This document shows positions 33,688 through 42,406 of a stretch of 51,492 bases of DNA, piece by piece. The position numbers and the translations under genes are program-made. The stretch's first letter is position 1. Every line of letters begins with the position of its first letter. Under the pieces are notes generated by a model, which saw nothing but the letters and a program-made list of their open reading frames with translations, did not search any database and was not told the DNA's origin. This DNA comes from Candidatus Thorarchaeota archaeon MP8T_1 (GTDB taxonomy: Archaea > Asgardarchaeota > Thorarchaeia > Thorarchaeales > Thorarchaeaceae), in assembly GCA_002825465.1 (NCBI GenBank), contig PJER01000017.1:1-51492 (forward strand), in the 5' to 3' direction.

Positions 33688-34656
33688 TTATTTCTCTCCC
33701 TTCTGTTTCAGATACTCGCGATAAGCTCTTGGATATTTTTCTGCCAACTCTTCTATTCTTGGCAGTCGTTCTTTGTATGGAGTGTATAATTCTCCCGGTG
33801 TTATCGTGTTAATCTCTCGTGTTAGTAGGGATTTCAACTTCTTGTTTATCTCAAATCCAATGAAGTGCCTGAAGGATGATCTCGCGGCAACAGCAGTCGT
33901 ACCATTTCCCATAAAGGGATCAAAGACAATATCTCCAGGTTTTGAAGAGAAGTCTATACACCTAGACACAACCTCCAATGGTAACTTGGTGCTGTTCTTA
34001 GCACGTCCTGTTCTGTATTTTCGCTTGACAATCCATACATCCTCTGGATAGTTCTCTATCTTGTTGAAGTAGTATGATTTTGCGCTCTTTACTAAGAGAA
34101 TGATGTGGTAATGACTGGTCACGAATTTCCTCTTTGTATAGACCCCAAAAGGATAGTGCCAGATAAGATGATTCAGTGTGATGAGACCTGCTTTATTGGC
34201 ACCATTTAGAATTGCATCAAGATTTGTCCATCCACTAAAGATGTAGGCTGAAGCAGTATTTTTCATAATACGCGGAAGTTGTGCAATCCAGTTTTTCGTG
34301 AACTCTTCATAGGATCCTTCAGCCTCTTGATATCCTGGAACCACCAACGAATCATCCCGATTGTACACGCTACTCATACCATCAAACTCAATCCCGAACG
34401 GAGGATCCGCTACAATCAAATCGATAGAAGATTTTGGTAGTCCCTTCATTCCCTCTATGCAATCAGTAAACTGTATTGCATCCAATTCAAATTCATTGAG
34501 GGGACTTGTGGTCTTTTCGTAGAGCTTCTTTGCCTTCTCATGACTCCAATCATCTGCTGGTTTAAATGAGAACTCTGCTAAGTTCGGAATATATGGTCTG
34601 GACCTTTGTTTCTTTGATTTGGTCCTACTCTTGGTCTTATCAGTATCAGAGGTCAT
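33688..34656 (-). CDS. Solitary DNA amino-methyltransferase (N6-adenine or N4-cytosine)
   Basis: This 322-residue enzyme transfers methyl groups from S-adenosylmethionine to DNA bases. Motif IV is IVADPPFGIEF (about 81-91), and motif I comes later as VFDPFMGNGTTAVAA (about 247-261), the motif order of the beta class. The N-terminal 40 residues are basic and disordered. DPPF rather than DPPY does not settle adenine versus cytosine. No restriction endonuclease gene is adjacent, so it may be an orphan methylase with a regulatory or replication role. The next gene downstream is the MCM-like protein. Confidence 0.85.
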   Translation of the reverse strand: MTSDTDKTKSRTKSKKQRSRPYIPNLAEFSFKPADDWSHEKAKKLYEKTTSPLNEFELDAIQFTDCIEGMKGLPKSSIDLIVADPPFGIEFDGMSSVYNRDDSLVVPGYQEAEGSYEEFTKNWIAQLPRIMKNTASAYIFSGWTNLDAILNGANKAGLITLNHLIWHYPFGVYTKRKFVTSHYHIILLVKSAKSYYFNKIENYPEDVWIVKRKYRTGRAKNSTKLPLEVVSRCIDFSSKPGDIVFDPFMGNGTTAVAARSSFRHFIGFEINKKLKSLLTREINTITPGELYTPYKERLPRIEELAEKYPRAYREYLKQKGEK

Positions 34657-34717
34657 GAACAGGCCTACGTTTGGTAAACCTTTGTTGTTCTTAAGATTGG
34701 CTATCCCAATCTATGAG

Positions 34718-35809
34718 TTATAGTAAGTCTGATGGATCTACTCCTCGATTCATTGCACGCTGAGTCATCCAATCCATCTGGTTTTCCGGAGATGGTGGTT
34801 TCTCTATTGATGGGCTCTTTTTAATCTCCAGTGCTGATTCGGGACATACGATTGCACAGACTCCGCAACCAATACATCTACTCTCATCAACAACTGTCAC
34901 ATCCTCTGGGATACTTAACGCTCCAAATTGACATCGATCTGTACAGGTTCCACATCCTGTGCAGAGGTCTTCATTTACAGTCATGATGAAATCCGTCTTG
35001 ATATATTCACGAGGTTTCTCTAAGTTCTCCACACCTCGGAGGACTCCGCAACAACAAGTACAGCAGTTACAAATATAGCTGTGACCTGCCTGAACATTGT
35101 AAGTACAATGGACAAGTCCCGCATCTTCTGACTCTTTTAGAAGTCTTAATGCCTCTTCTTTAGAGATTGGTTTGGTTATCTCATCATTTTCAAAATAATT
35201 CTCCGCTTTAGGTACGAAGGCGAGACAGACAGTGGTCGGATATGAACAGGGCTCTCCAATGAGTTCCTTTTGTTTCTTACAGATACATTCTCGCACTCCC
35301 CATGAACTTGCGGACTCGATCATTTGTTCTGCTTTCTGATAGGGGTGAATTTCCAGCTCTGTGCTGACACTCTTATTGACTGGCAACACTTGGAAAATGA
35401 CAGGCTCTGTAGCTGCAATTTTCTTGTAACCTTGTTGAAAATATTTCTCTAACAATTGTGCGAAGTCTTTATCCATACGGTTAAGCTGATCCTCATAGAT
35501 TCCAACAGCAAACGGCATGAGTCCATATTTTCTTGCTCCTGCACTCTTGGACAACCATGAATTGACTTGCCCCTTGCTACGCATTGTTTCCAGTAAGGAT
35601 TCAATATTCTCGATTGATCGGTCAAGACGCTGGGCAATCTCTACAGCAGTTTCACCGCTGAGTTTCAACTTGCTTGTTAGCTCTGCTTCCTCAGGAGTAA
35701 AAATCCATTCTAGGATTTTTATATGAGTTCCACCTTCAACAGCAGGAAATCCATTAGGTATGGTGTCTAAAACTCTTGCTAGTTCTTCGTATGGATTTGT
35801 GGATGTCAT
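34718..35809 (-). CDS. Winged-helix/4Fe-4S cysteine-rich protein
   Basis: This 363-residue protein has an N-terminal winged helix (about 40-95, SGETAVEIAQRLDRSIENIE). A cysteine-rich middle domain has RECICKKQKELIGEPCSY and an unusual CNCCTCCCG cluster (about 245-255). Two ferredoxin motifs end the chain: CTGCGTCTDRCQFGAL and CIGCGVCAIVCPESAL. Proteins of this layout occur in anaerobes and probably act as redox sensors or electron-transfer adaptors; the ligand of the CCC cluster is unknown. AGGAGGAGG precedes the ATG. It is the first gene of the minus-strand run leading to the methyltransferase (61-base gap). Confidence 0.8.
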   Translation of the reverse strand: MTSTNPYEELARVLDTIPNGFPAVEGGTHIKILEWIFTPEEAELTSKLKLSGETAVEIAQRLDRSIENIESLLETMRSKGQVNSWLSKSAGARKYGLMPFAVGIYEDQLNRMDKDFAQLLEKYFQQGYKKIAATEPVIFQVLPVNKSVSTELEIHPYQKAEQMIESASSWGVRECICKKQKELIGEPCSYPTTVCLAFVPKAENYFENDEITKPISKEEALRLLKESEDAGLVHCTYNVQAGHSYICNCCTCCCGVLRGVENLEKPREYIKTDFIMTVNEDLCTGCGTCTDRCQFGALSIPEDVTVVDESRCIGCGVCAIVCPESALEIKKSPSIEKPPSPENQMDWMTQRAMNRGVDPSDLL

Positions 35810-35912
35810 AGCCTACCTCCTCCTGCAATCCCCTTGATAATCTTTCCTTACTGAAATTTCATATACACGTTGGTTGGTTTTCCTTAATGTTCTTGGAAGG
35901 ATGGATTAGATA

Positions 35913-36677
35913 ATGTCTCTGAAGAATATCGACCAATATCTTGAGTTTGCAGTGAGCACAGCCATCGAAGCTGGAAAAGTAACGCTAGAGTACTTCCTCA
36001 AAGACATCAAAGTTGATAGAAAGAAGGATCAGAGTCCTGTTACTGTGGCAGATAGAGCCACTGAGCAATACATACGAACAAGAATCGAAGAGAGCTATCC
36101 TAACCATGCCATTCTAGGAGAAGAGAATGGTGCAAGTACAAGTGATTCTCCTCTCCGCTGGATCATAGACCCTATTGATGGAACTCAGGCATTCATCCGT
36201 GGAGTTCCTCTCTATACTGTTTTGCTAGCCCTCGAGTACAATGGTATACCTGTACTGGGTGTCATTCATAATCCACCCCTTCAAGAAACCGTTTCAGCTG
36301 CAAATGGTTCTGGTGCATTCTATAATGGCTTACCCTGCAAAGTCAGTTCGACTCCCACTCTTAATGAAGCATGGGTGCAGGTGACTGATTTTTCAGATCT
36401 GGATAGACGTCGTCCAGACTTCACTAGGACTCTATTAAAGGAGGCATATTCCTGCAGGACATGGGCTGATGCTTATGGATATCTACTAGTGGCAACAGGA
36501 CGTGTTGATGTTATGATTGATCCAATAATGCATCACTGGGATATTGCTCCTCTCAAACCTATCATCATTGAAGCAGGTGGAACTTTTACTGACCTGGATG
36601 GCGAAGATAATCCTACTGGAACATCTTCAATTGCTTGCAATTCTATGCTTCACAAGGAAATCATGACGCTACTCTAG
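35913..36677 (+). CDS. Inositol monophosphatase-family phosphatase (HisN-like)
   Basis: This magnesium-dependent phosphatase of 254 residues may act on inositol phosphate, histidinol phosphate or fructose bisphosphate. Metal-binding motifs are AILGEENG (about 69-76), WIIDPIDGTQAFIRG (about 86-100) and MHHWDIAPLKPII near residue 212, with TVADRATEQYIR upstream. The sequence WADAYGYLLVATGRVDVMID is close to the histidinol-phosphatase (HisN) branch, so that activity is a reasonable guess. GGAAGGA precedes the ATG. It is divergent from the Fe-S protein and convergent with the NYN gene. Confidence 0.85.
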   Translation: MSLKNIDQYLEFAVSTAIEAGKVTLEYFLKDIKVDRKKDQSPVTVADRATEQYIRTRIEESYPNHAILGEENGASTSDSPLRWIIDPIDGTQAFIRGVPLYTVLLALEYNGIPVLGVIHNPPLQETVSAANGSGAFYNGLPCKVSSTPTLNEAWVQVTDFSDLDRRRPDFTRTLLKEAYSCRTWADAYGYLLVATGRVDVMIDPIMHHWDIAPLKPIIIEAGGTFTDLDGEDNPTGTSSIACNSMLHKEIMTLL

Positions 36678-36685
36678 CTTACATA

Positions 36686-38014
36686 TTACTCTGGACATTT
36701 GAGTACAATTCCAAGTGGGCTCAGTTCTGAGTTTACCTTTGTGATGACTTCAGAACAGTCCAATCCTTTTCCAATCAATATGTGTGCAAGGGACATCTGA
36801 AACGGGGGAAGGAACGGGATTCCACTTGACTCGAGAATACTGGAGTATGATTTTTTGACATTTTCATCTTGGAGATAGGTTTCTAATTGGTTGAGAGTAG
36901 TACGAGTTTCAAGAAGAATCATTGAGATCTTCTTCATGAAAGCTGGTTTGGGAACATTCACCGATTCTCCGAATAATCTCTTCACATTCTCCTCAAACCA
37001 CATTCTCATCCGATCGGGATTGTATACAGGCAGAACAATAGCTCCTTCCTCAGTTTCTGCCGGCATGATTCTGATGAGACCTCGTTTTTCAGCTGATAAT
37101 ACAAAATCTGAGAAACGTCGATACCCAATCTTATCGGATTCAAGTCCGCGCTCTCTAAGTTTAATTCCTAATTCCTTTAGGGGTATTGCTTTACCTTCAT
37201 TCAATTCTTCTTCTGTAATCAGTGCGAGAAATTGAAATGCCTCATTCACCTCTTTTGAGATTTTGACTGATTGAGGTGTAAGTTCTTTTGGTAAGGCGAG
37301 AACAGTTGCAGGAAGTTCTCCCTCTTGGTCGATATACCTCTGAGCCTCTGCCCATTCTAAGAAGTTATGCCAATGACCGAAACCAAGTTCTCCTTCATCA
37401 AACTCAGGATTCAAAGCATTCATGACATGTTTTGCATGCCCCACTCCTGGTTTACTTCCAGATTTCATAATTGTTCGAACGACTTCTTGTAATTGAACAG
37501 CTGCAATGTGTCTCTGTTGTACTATACTCTGGACTGCCTCGTCACAATCTTCAGGACGTACACAATCGAGAGAGGGTCGAAATGAAAAAATGTCACTGTA
37601 CATCGTTGCGAGTTCTGGAAGTTCTGAGGCTGTAATTATGGGATTGCTGATGAGCCAAAGCTCGACACCTCTTTCCTTTAGAGATCCGACTAGTAGTTTG
37701 AAGTCTCCATCCCCTGTAATCATAACATATCGGGTTGTTTCTGGGTAGTGAGTAAGATGATCGAGAATGTATGATGCCATCTTGTAATCACTTGCATTAT
37801 CTTTGATGTCTGGTACATGAATAAGGTCATATCCGAGAGCATACAGTTCTTCTGCCATATGTCGCCGTGGATCCCAATCTGCAAATGCGTAGGCTTTCAC
37901 AACATGCCCAGTCTGACGTATTCTCTCTGTCATTGCTCTGTGAGTAGTAGATTCATCTGAGACATTCTCTACATCCCAGAATATTGCCAAATTGGGCTTT
38001 ACCTCTGAAGTCAT
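36686..38014 (-). CDS. NYN-domain ribonuclease with probable LOTUS (OST-HTH) domains
   Basis: This is a 442-residue protein. The NYN/PIN-like nuclease domain is at about 5-150, with acidic active-site residues in AIFWDVENV (D14, E16, N17), DNASDYKM (D72, D76) and MITGDGDFKLLV (D102, D104). Two winged modules follow at about 160-235 (GFGHWHNFLEWAEAQRYI) and 262-330 (IPLKELGIKLRERG, YRRFSDFVLSAEKRGLI), resembling LOTUS/OST-HTH RNA-binding domains. A helical C-terminal region ends the chain. NYN plus LOTUS is the architecture of MARF1-type eukaryotic RNases and some bacterial proteins. ATG 38014 is chosen because a TATA-like CTTATAGG lies about 40 bases upstream. Confidence 0.8.
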   Translation of the reverse strand: MTSEVKPNLAIFWDVENVSDESTTHRAMTERIRQTGHVVKAYAFADWDPRRHMAEELYALGYDLIHVPDIKDNASDYKMASYILDHLTHYPETTRYVMITGDGDFKLLVGSLKERGVELWLISNPIITASELPELATMYSDIFSFRPSLDCVRPEDCDEAVQSIVQQRHIAAVQLQEVVRTIMKSGSKPGVGHAKHVMNALNPEFDEGELGFGHWHNFLEWAEAQRYIDQEGELPATVLALPKELTPQSVKISKEVNEAFQFLALITEEELNEGKAIPLKELGIKLRERGLESDKIGYRRFSDFVLSAEKRGLIRIMPAETEEGAIVLPVYNPDRMRMWFEENVKRLFGESVNVPKPAFMKKISMILLETRTTLNQLETYLQDENVKKSYSSILESSGIPFLPPFQMSLAHILIGKGLDCSEVITKVNSELSPLGIVLKCPE

Positions 38015-38051
38015 CAGAAACACACTCGAATATCTTGTTCTAAATATATCC

Positions 38052-38059
38052 CCTATAAG
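38052..38059 (-). promoter_or_regulatory. Putative TATA box for the NYN gene
   Basis: CTTATAGG on the minus strand lies about 40 bases before ATG 38014. Transcription would begin near 38030, inside the longer possible reading frame, which favours the shorter protein. Confidence 0.4.
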
Positions 38060-38189
38060 TTCTTGCTGAAATCGTATTTTAGGAAGATATGACAAAGCTC
38101 ATTACTATGTTACTTCGAAGCAACTCGTAATTCAGAGTAACTGTCTTGTATGAATCTACAGATAATACACGCACAAGAGGGATACTTCG

Positions 38190-39605
38190 ATGACGCAAGA
38201 CAAACACAAGAAGGGAAATGAGTTGAAGCTCAATGAAAAACATTACAGAGAGCTTCTTATCTATCTCCCTGAGGGCGTTTGTATAACTGATTTGAATGAA
38301 AACATAGTATTCGTCAATGATGAATTTTCGGATATGCTTGGGTATGAGTATCATGAACTTCTAGGAATCTGTATCTACGACTTGATTCCTGAACGTGAGA
38401 AACCAATTTTGGAACGAGAATCTGCAAAACGAGCAGTTGGGGTTTCCTCCGGCTATAATCTGACAATGAATAGAAAAGATGGTGGAGAGATCATTGTCAA
38501 AATATCTGGTGTCCCTAGACGTGATGAAAATGACAATGTGATTGGAACAATGGCAGTTGTTATGGATGTGACTGCAGAACATGAGAAAGAGATTGAGCTT
38601 CTAAAATTGTCTGGAGCTATTGAATCAAGCCCGACATCAGTCGTGATAACAGATCTTAGTGGTACTATTGAATATGTAAATCCTAAGTTTTCGGAGATTA
38701 CTGGATACTCCCTTGAAGAGGCAGTAGGGAAGAATCCTCGAATATTGAAGACTGACCGAACCCCTATCGAAACTTATGTGGACCTCTGGGATACAATCAC
38801 TTCTGGGAAGATCTGGCATGGACGTTTTGTCAATAGGAAGAAGAATGGTGAACTCTACTGGGAAGAAGCCTGGATATCTCCAATTTCAAATCCAAAGGGA
38901 AAGCCCACACACTATGTTGCTGTTAAAGAAGATATAACCAGAAGTGTGATCGCTGAAGAGAAATTGCAACTCTCAAATCAAGACCTTGAACTATACACCT
39001 CTTTTCTTCAACATGACTTACGCAATGATCTTCAAGTGCTCATGAGTCACGCTGAAGCGGCTCATATGCTGGTTGATGAGTCCTCTCGTGCCTCCGAATA
39101 CATCTCAATCATTCAAGCAACATCTGACCGTATGGTCCATCTACTTGATGTATTTAGTCGCCCTACAGAGATTGATGAAGTTGACATCGTGGGAATCATT
39201 GAACGTTCCAAATCTCAAGCAGAAAAAGCGCATCCAAATCTCAAAGTCAAACTCATACTCGAAACCAGCAAGACGGATGTTCTCAGTGCTCGGTTAATTC
39301 CACTGGTCTTCGACAATCTGATGCGAAATGCTGCGGAACATGCAGACAATAAGGTCATTCTCACTATTATTGTTGCAAGAGAAAATGATTGGGTTCATAT
39401 CACAGTGAGTGATAACGGGCCAGGAATACCAAAGGAGATACGATCAAAGTTATTCCAGAAAGGAGTATCCACAACCGGTGGTGGGTTTGGTCTCTATCTT
39501 ACCAAGAAGGTCATCGAAGGTTATGGTGGACAAATCGAATATATCCCGAATGATGAAGTACCTGGTACTACTTTCCACATACAACTTCCTGGAAAGCCAT
39601 CTTAA
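38190..39605 (+). CDS. Sensor histidine kinase, PAS-PAS-HATPase
   Basis: This cytosolic sensor kinase has 471 residues and no membrane segment. PAS 1 is at about 20-130 (YLPEGVCITDLNENIVFVND) and PAS 2 at about 140-255 (GAIESSPTSVVITDLSGTIE and a PAC ending VAVKEDITR). The phosphoacceptor helix has FLQHDLRNDLQVL (His at about 275). The ATPase domain has NLMRNAAEHA (N box), VSDNGPGIPKEI (G1) and GGGFGLYLTKKVIEGYGG (G2). No response regulator is adjacent, so its output partner is unknown. GAGGG precedes ATG. It is divergent from the NYN gene. Confidence 0.9.
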   Translation: MTQDKHKKGNELKLNEKHYRELLIYLPEGVCITDLNENIVFVNDEFSDMLGYEYHELLGICIYDLIPEREKPILERESAKRAVGVSSGYNLTMNRKDGGEIIVKISGVPRRDENDNVIGTMAVVMDVTAEHEKEIELLKLSGAIESSPTSVVITDLSGTIEYVNPKFSEITGYSLEEAVGKNPRILKTDRTPIETYVDLWDTITSGKIWHGRFVNRKKNGELYWEEAWISPISNPKGKPTHYVAVKEDITRSVIAEEKLQLSNQDLELYTSFLQHDLRNDLQVLMSHAEAAHMLVDESSRASEYISIIQATSDRMVHLLDVFSRPTEIDEVDIVGIIERSKSQAEKAHPNLKVKLILETSKTDVLSARLIPLVFDNLMRNAAEHADNKVILTIIVARENDWVHITVSDNGPGIPKEIRSKLFQKGVSTTGGGFGLYLTKKVIEGYGGQIEYIPNDEVPGTTFHIQLPGKPS

Positions 39606-39677
39606 TCCAATCTTCGTGCGCATCCACGTATATTTATGAGAGCAAAGCATGCTCTGAGCATCTAGGAGCTGGAAATT

Positions 39678-41114
39678 ATGAAGGAAGATGCATGGAAATG
39701 GATTTCTAAGAATGAGTCGAAGATTATCGAAGCTAGTACCAAGATCTGGGAATTTGCAGAACTTGGTCTAGTTGAATACAAATCCTCTCAGTTGCTTGCT
39801 CATGTCTTGGAGGAAAATGGATTCACAGTAGATATGGGCGTATCAGGTATGCCTACAGCCTTTATTGCCTCATGGGGAACTGGCAGTCCTGTAATTGGAA
39901 TGCAGGGTGAGTATGATGCTCTTCCAGGAATCTCCCAAAAAGTCTCAACTAAGAGAGAACCTCTTGTTGAAGGCGCACCTGGACACGGTTGCGGACACAA
40001 TATCCATGGTGTCACTGCTTTAGCCGCTGCACTGGCAACCAAGGTGGCACTAGAAATTAGTGGAATGAAGGGTAACATTCGATTCTATGGTACTCCTGCG
40101 GAAGAGAACTATAGTGGGAAAATGTTCATGGCAAGGGACGGTCACTACGATAGTGTCGATGCAGTCTTAAGTCATCACCCCGGTAGTCATAATTATGCAG
40201 GTATCGGAAGTACTCTTGCAGTCGATTCTGTGAAATATCACTTTCGCGGAGTGTCATCTCATGCGGCATATACACCATTTCTAGGGAAGAGTGCATTAGA
40301 TGCCCTTGAACTCATGAATGTTGGCGTAAATTTCATGCGTGAACACATCATCCAAGAAGCTCGCATTCATTACGTAACTGAAGATGGTGGGATGCAACCA
40401 AATGTTGTTCCCCCCTATGCGCGAAGCTGGTACTATATCCGAGCTCCCGAACGAGAGCAAGTCTTACAGCTATCCAAATGGGTCAGTAAGATAGCTGACG
40501 GTGCTGATTTGATGGCACGAACTACACATGAGGAGGAGTTTGTCGAAGGATGCTACAATGTGCTTCCTAACAAGGCTCTGAGTGAAATTGTCACAAGTAA
40601 CATGCGTGATGTAGGATTTCCCGAGTTATCATCATCCGATTTGAAATTTGCAGAAGGAATTGCTGGAACTATCTCCAAAGAGGATAAGATAGAAGAATTA
40701 CGACTTGCCCGGCGTCCGAATTGGGAGAGTCTCATTGATGTACTTGTAGACATTGAGATCATGGATGCTTGGGATGAAGGTTTTGTGTGGCCTGGTTCTA
40801 CAGATGTTGGCGATGTTAGCTGGGTCGCTCCAACTATGGAATTCACAACAGCTACTGGTGCGTTAGGTACTGGAAGTCACTCATGGCAAGTAGTGGCATC
40901 TAGTGCCGCAGGAGTCGCTCATAAGGCGCTCTTGTTCGCAGCTAAGACAATGGCTGGTTCCGCAATCGACCTGATAACTAAACCCGAGCTACTCAAACAA
41001 GTCAAGGATGAGTTCGTTAAACGAAAAGCAGGACGCAAATATGTTTCACCTGCTGGGAAGGATATCAAACCTCCTCTAGAGCTTGCTAGAAGAGCCGCAG
41101 GATATGAGGACTGA
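39678..41114 (+). CDS. M20-type amidohydrolase, AbgB-like
   Basis: This 478-residue zinc-dependent amidohydrolase is related to AbgB (p-aminobenzoyl-glutamate hydrolase subunit) and other peptidase M20D enzymes. Metal ligands are visible in GAPGHGCGHNIHG, FYGTPAEENYSGK, LSHHPGSHNYAG and a late GTGSHSWQ. The dimerisation domain lies at about 185-300 (FRGVSSHAAYTPFLGKSALD). The enzyme probably releases amino acids from N-acyl or folate-type amides. GGAGCTGG lies before the ATG. No abgA or transporter gene is adjacent, so it likely acts alone. Confidence 0.87.
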   Translation: MKEDAWKWISKNESKIIEASTKIWEFAELGLVEYKSSQLLAHVLEENGFTVDMGVSGMPTAFIASWGTGSPVIGMQGEYDALPGISQKVSTKREPLVEGAPGHGCGHNIHGVTALAAALATKVALEISGMKGNIRFYGTPAEENYSGKMFMARDGHYDSVDAVLSHHPGSHNYAGIGSTLAVDSVKYHFRGVSSHAAYTPFLGKSALDALELMNVGVNFMREHIIQEARIHYVTEDGGMQPNVVPPYARSWYYIRAPEREQVLQLSKWVSKIADGADLMARTTHEEEFVEGCYNVLPNKALSEIVTSNMRDVGFPELSSSDLKFAEGIAGTISKEDKIEELRLARRPNWESLIDVLVDIEIMDAWDEGFVWPGSTDVGDVSWVAPTMEFTTATGALGTGSHSWQVVASSAAGVAHKALLFAAKTMAGSAIDLITKPELLKQVKDEFVKRKAGRKYVSPAGKDIKPPLELARRAAGYED

Positions 41115-41218
41115 ACTCATAGAGTGCAAAATCAGATAGGAAAAACTACACTCGAAAACCTTTACAGGGGATAATTCGTAGGTTAAGCAATACCTGAATT
41201 GCTGAGGTGAAGGTCTCG

Positions 41219-42406
41219 ATGAAAACTTGCGCTAGCTGTGGCAAAGCAAACAATCCAATTCGGAAATACTGTGTTCGATGTGGTAAATCCCTTATTACAG
41301 TAAAGGATGAAAAACCAAGTCCCACTCCTAAGAGTGTAGTAACAGAAACTCCAATCCCCGATATTCAATCTTCTCCTGCTTCGTCAAGAGACCAATATGT
41401 TCCATCAGACAGTGCGGATGTAACCACCGAAGATGAGTGGGTTCGTCCTAGTCAAGTTTCACGTGACAGAGTTCGTTCAGGTACATCCTCTGGTGTCAAG
41501 TCAGAGATGGAAAAAGCTAGAGAGGCATTCGCACGGGCTGAAGGAGTTGGAATAGATGAAGCAGATGGATCTGGTGTTGTTGAGTCCAGAATGCTCCGGG
41601 CAAGTGAGGTCCGTGAGTTAATGGGAGAAGATGCTGTTCTATCCCCAAAACCAGCTCCTCAAGCTCAGCCTACTACTCAACCCTCCCCAGCTCCTGCAAC
41701 AACTCAACCTGCTGCAAAGCCACCTCAACAAATGGCTCCCCCAGCTCAAGCATCCCCTTCACCTACTCCAGCTCAACAACCTGCACCAACAGCTAAACCT
41801 GTGACTCAAGGAGCACCTCCAGCAGCTGCATCCCCATCTATACCGGCTCCCGCACCCATGAACAAAACTGAGCCTCCTGTGACCAAATCAGCTCCAGCTA
41901 CTCCTCCTCCTATTCCAGCAAAATCACCTCCCCCAAAACCTGTGACAACCTCGCCTTCCTCAATCTCACTTGATGAACGCGTTCCCGAAATTGAAGAAAT
42001 CTTAGCACAGATCACTGAGCCTGAGGATATGAATGACAATAAGATCAAAGACCTCATTGCAAGTCTGACACATCAACATGCAGAATTACGACAAGTTAAC
42101 GCAGATCTGGATTCTGTTTCTGCACGTCTTGATGAATTTGTTCGCAATTGCCAGAATGATGCAGAGGTAAAGAGAATTCATTATGAGAGTATGAATGAAC
42201 AGACTCGGATTGCAAAGCATGATTATGAGGCTGCGAAGAAGGAATACGAACGTGTTGAAAAGCGAAGGAAGAAAGAGATTGATAACCTGGAGGGCAAGGT
42301 CAGGAGCGTTGAGAAAGGCATCTCAAAGACCGAAGACGATGTTAGGAAGAGGATAGAAGAACTTGACAAGGTCCGAGAGAAAATTGCACAACTGCAGGAT
42401 CAATAA
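41219..42406 (+). CDS. Zinc-ribbon protein with Pro/Ala-rich linker and coiled coil
   Basis: This 395-residue modular protein has unknown function. An N-terminal zinc ribbon has CASC and CVRC pairs (about residues 4-25). An acidic/Ser-rich region follows, then a long Pro/Ala/Gln/Thr linker at about 145-260 (APQAQPTTQPSPAPATTQPA), and a long C-terminal coiled coil at about 265-395 (YEAAKKEYERVEKRRKKEID). It is cytosolic. The shape suggests a scaffold that oligomerises through the coiled coil. ATG 41219 is chosen because GAGGTGAAGG sits at the right distance; GTG 41207 lies within that site. The end overlaps the convergent PreA-like gene by 7 bases. Confidence 0.75.
   Translation: MKTCASCGKANNPIRKYCVRCGKSLITVKDEKPSPTPKSVVTETPIPDIQSSPASSRDQYVPSDSADVTTEDEWVRPSQVSRDRVRSGTSSGVKSEMEKAREAFARAEGVGIDEADGSGVVESRMLRASEVRELMGEDAVLSPKPAPQAQPTTQPSPAPATTQPAAKPPQQMAPPAQASPSPTPAQQPAPTAKPVTQGAPPAAASPSIPAPAPMNKTEPPVTKSAPATPPPIPAKSPPPKPVTTSPSSISLDERVPEIEEILAQITEPEDMNDNKIKDLIASLTHQHAELRQVNADLDSVSARLDEFVRNCQNDAEVKRIHYESMNEQTRIAKHDYEAAKKEYERVEKRRKKEIDNLEGKVRSVEKGISKTEDDVRKRIEELDKVREKIAQLQDQ

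Noticed and set aside
41806..42057. Minus-strand Gly/Ala-rich frame
   Set aside because: It mirrors the Pro/Ala linker of the zinc-ribbon/coiled-coil gene.
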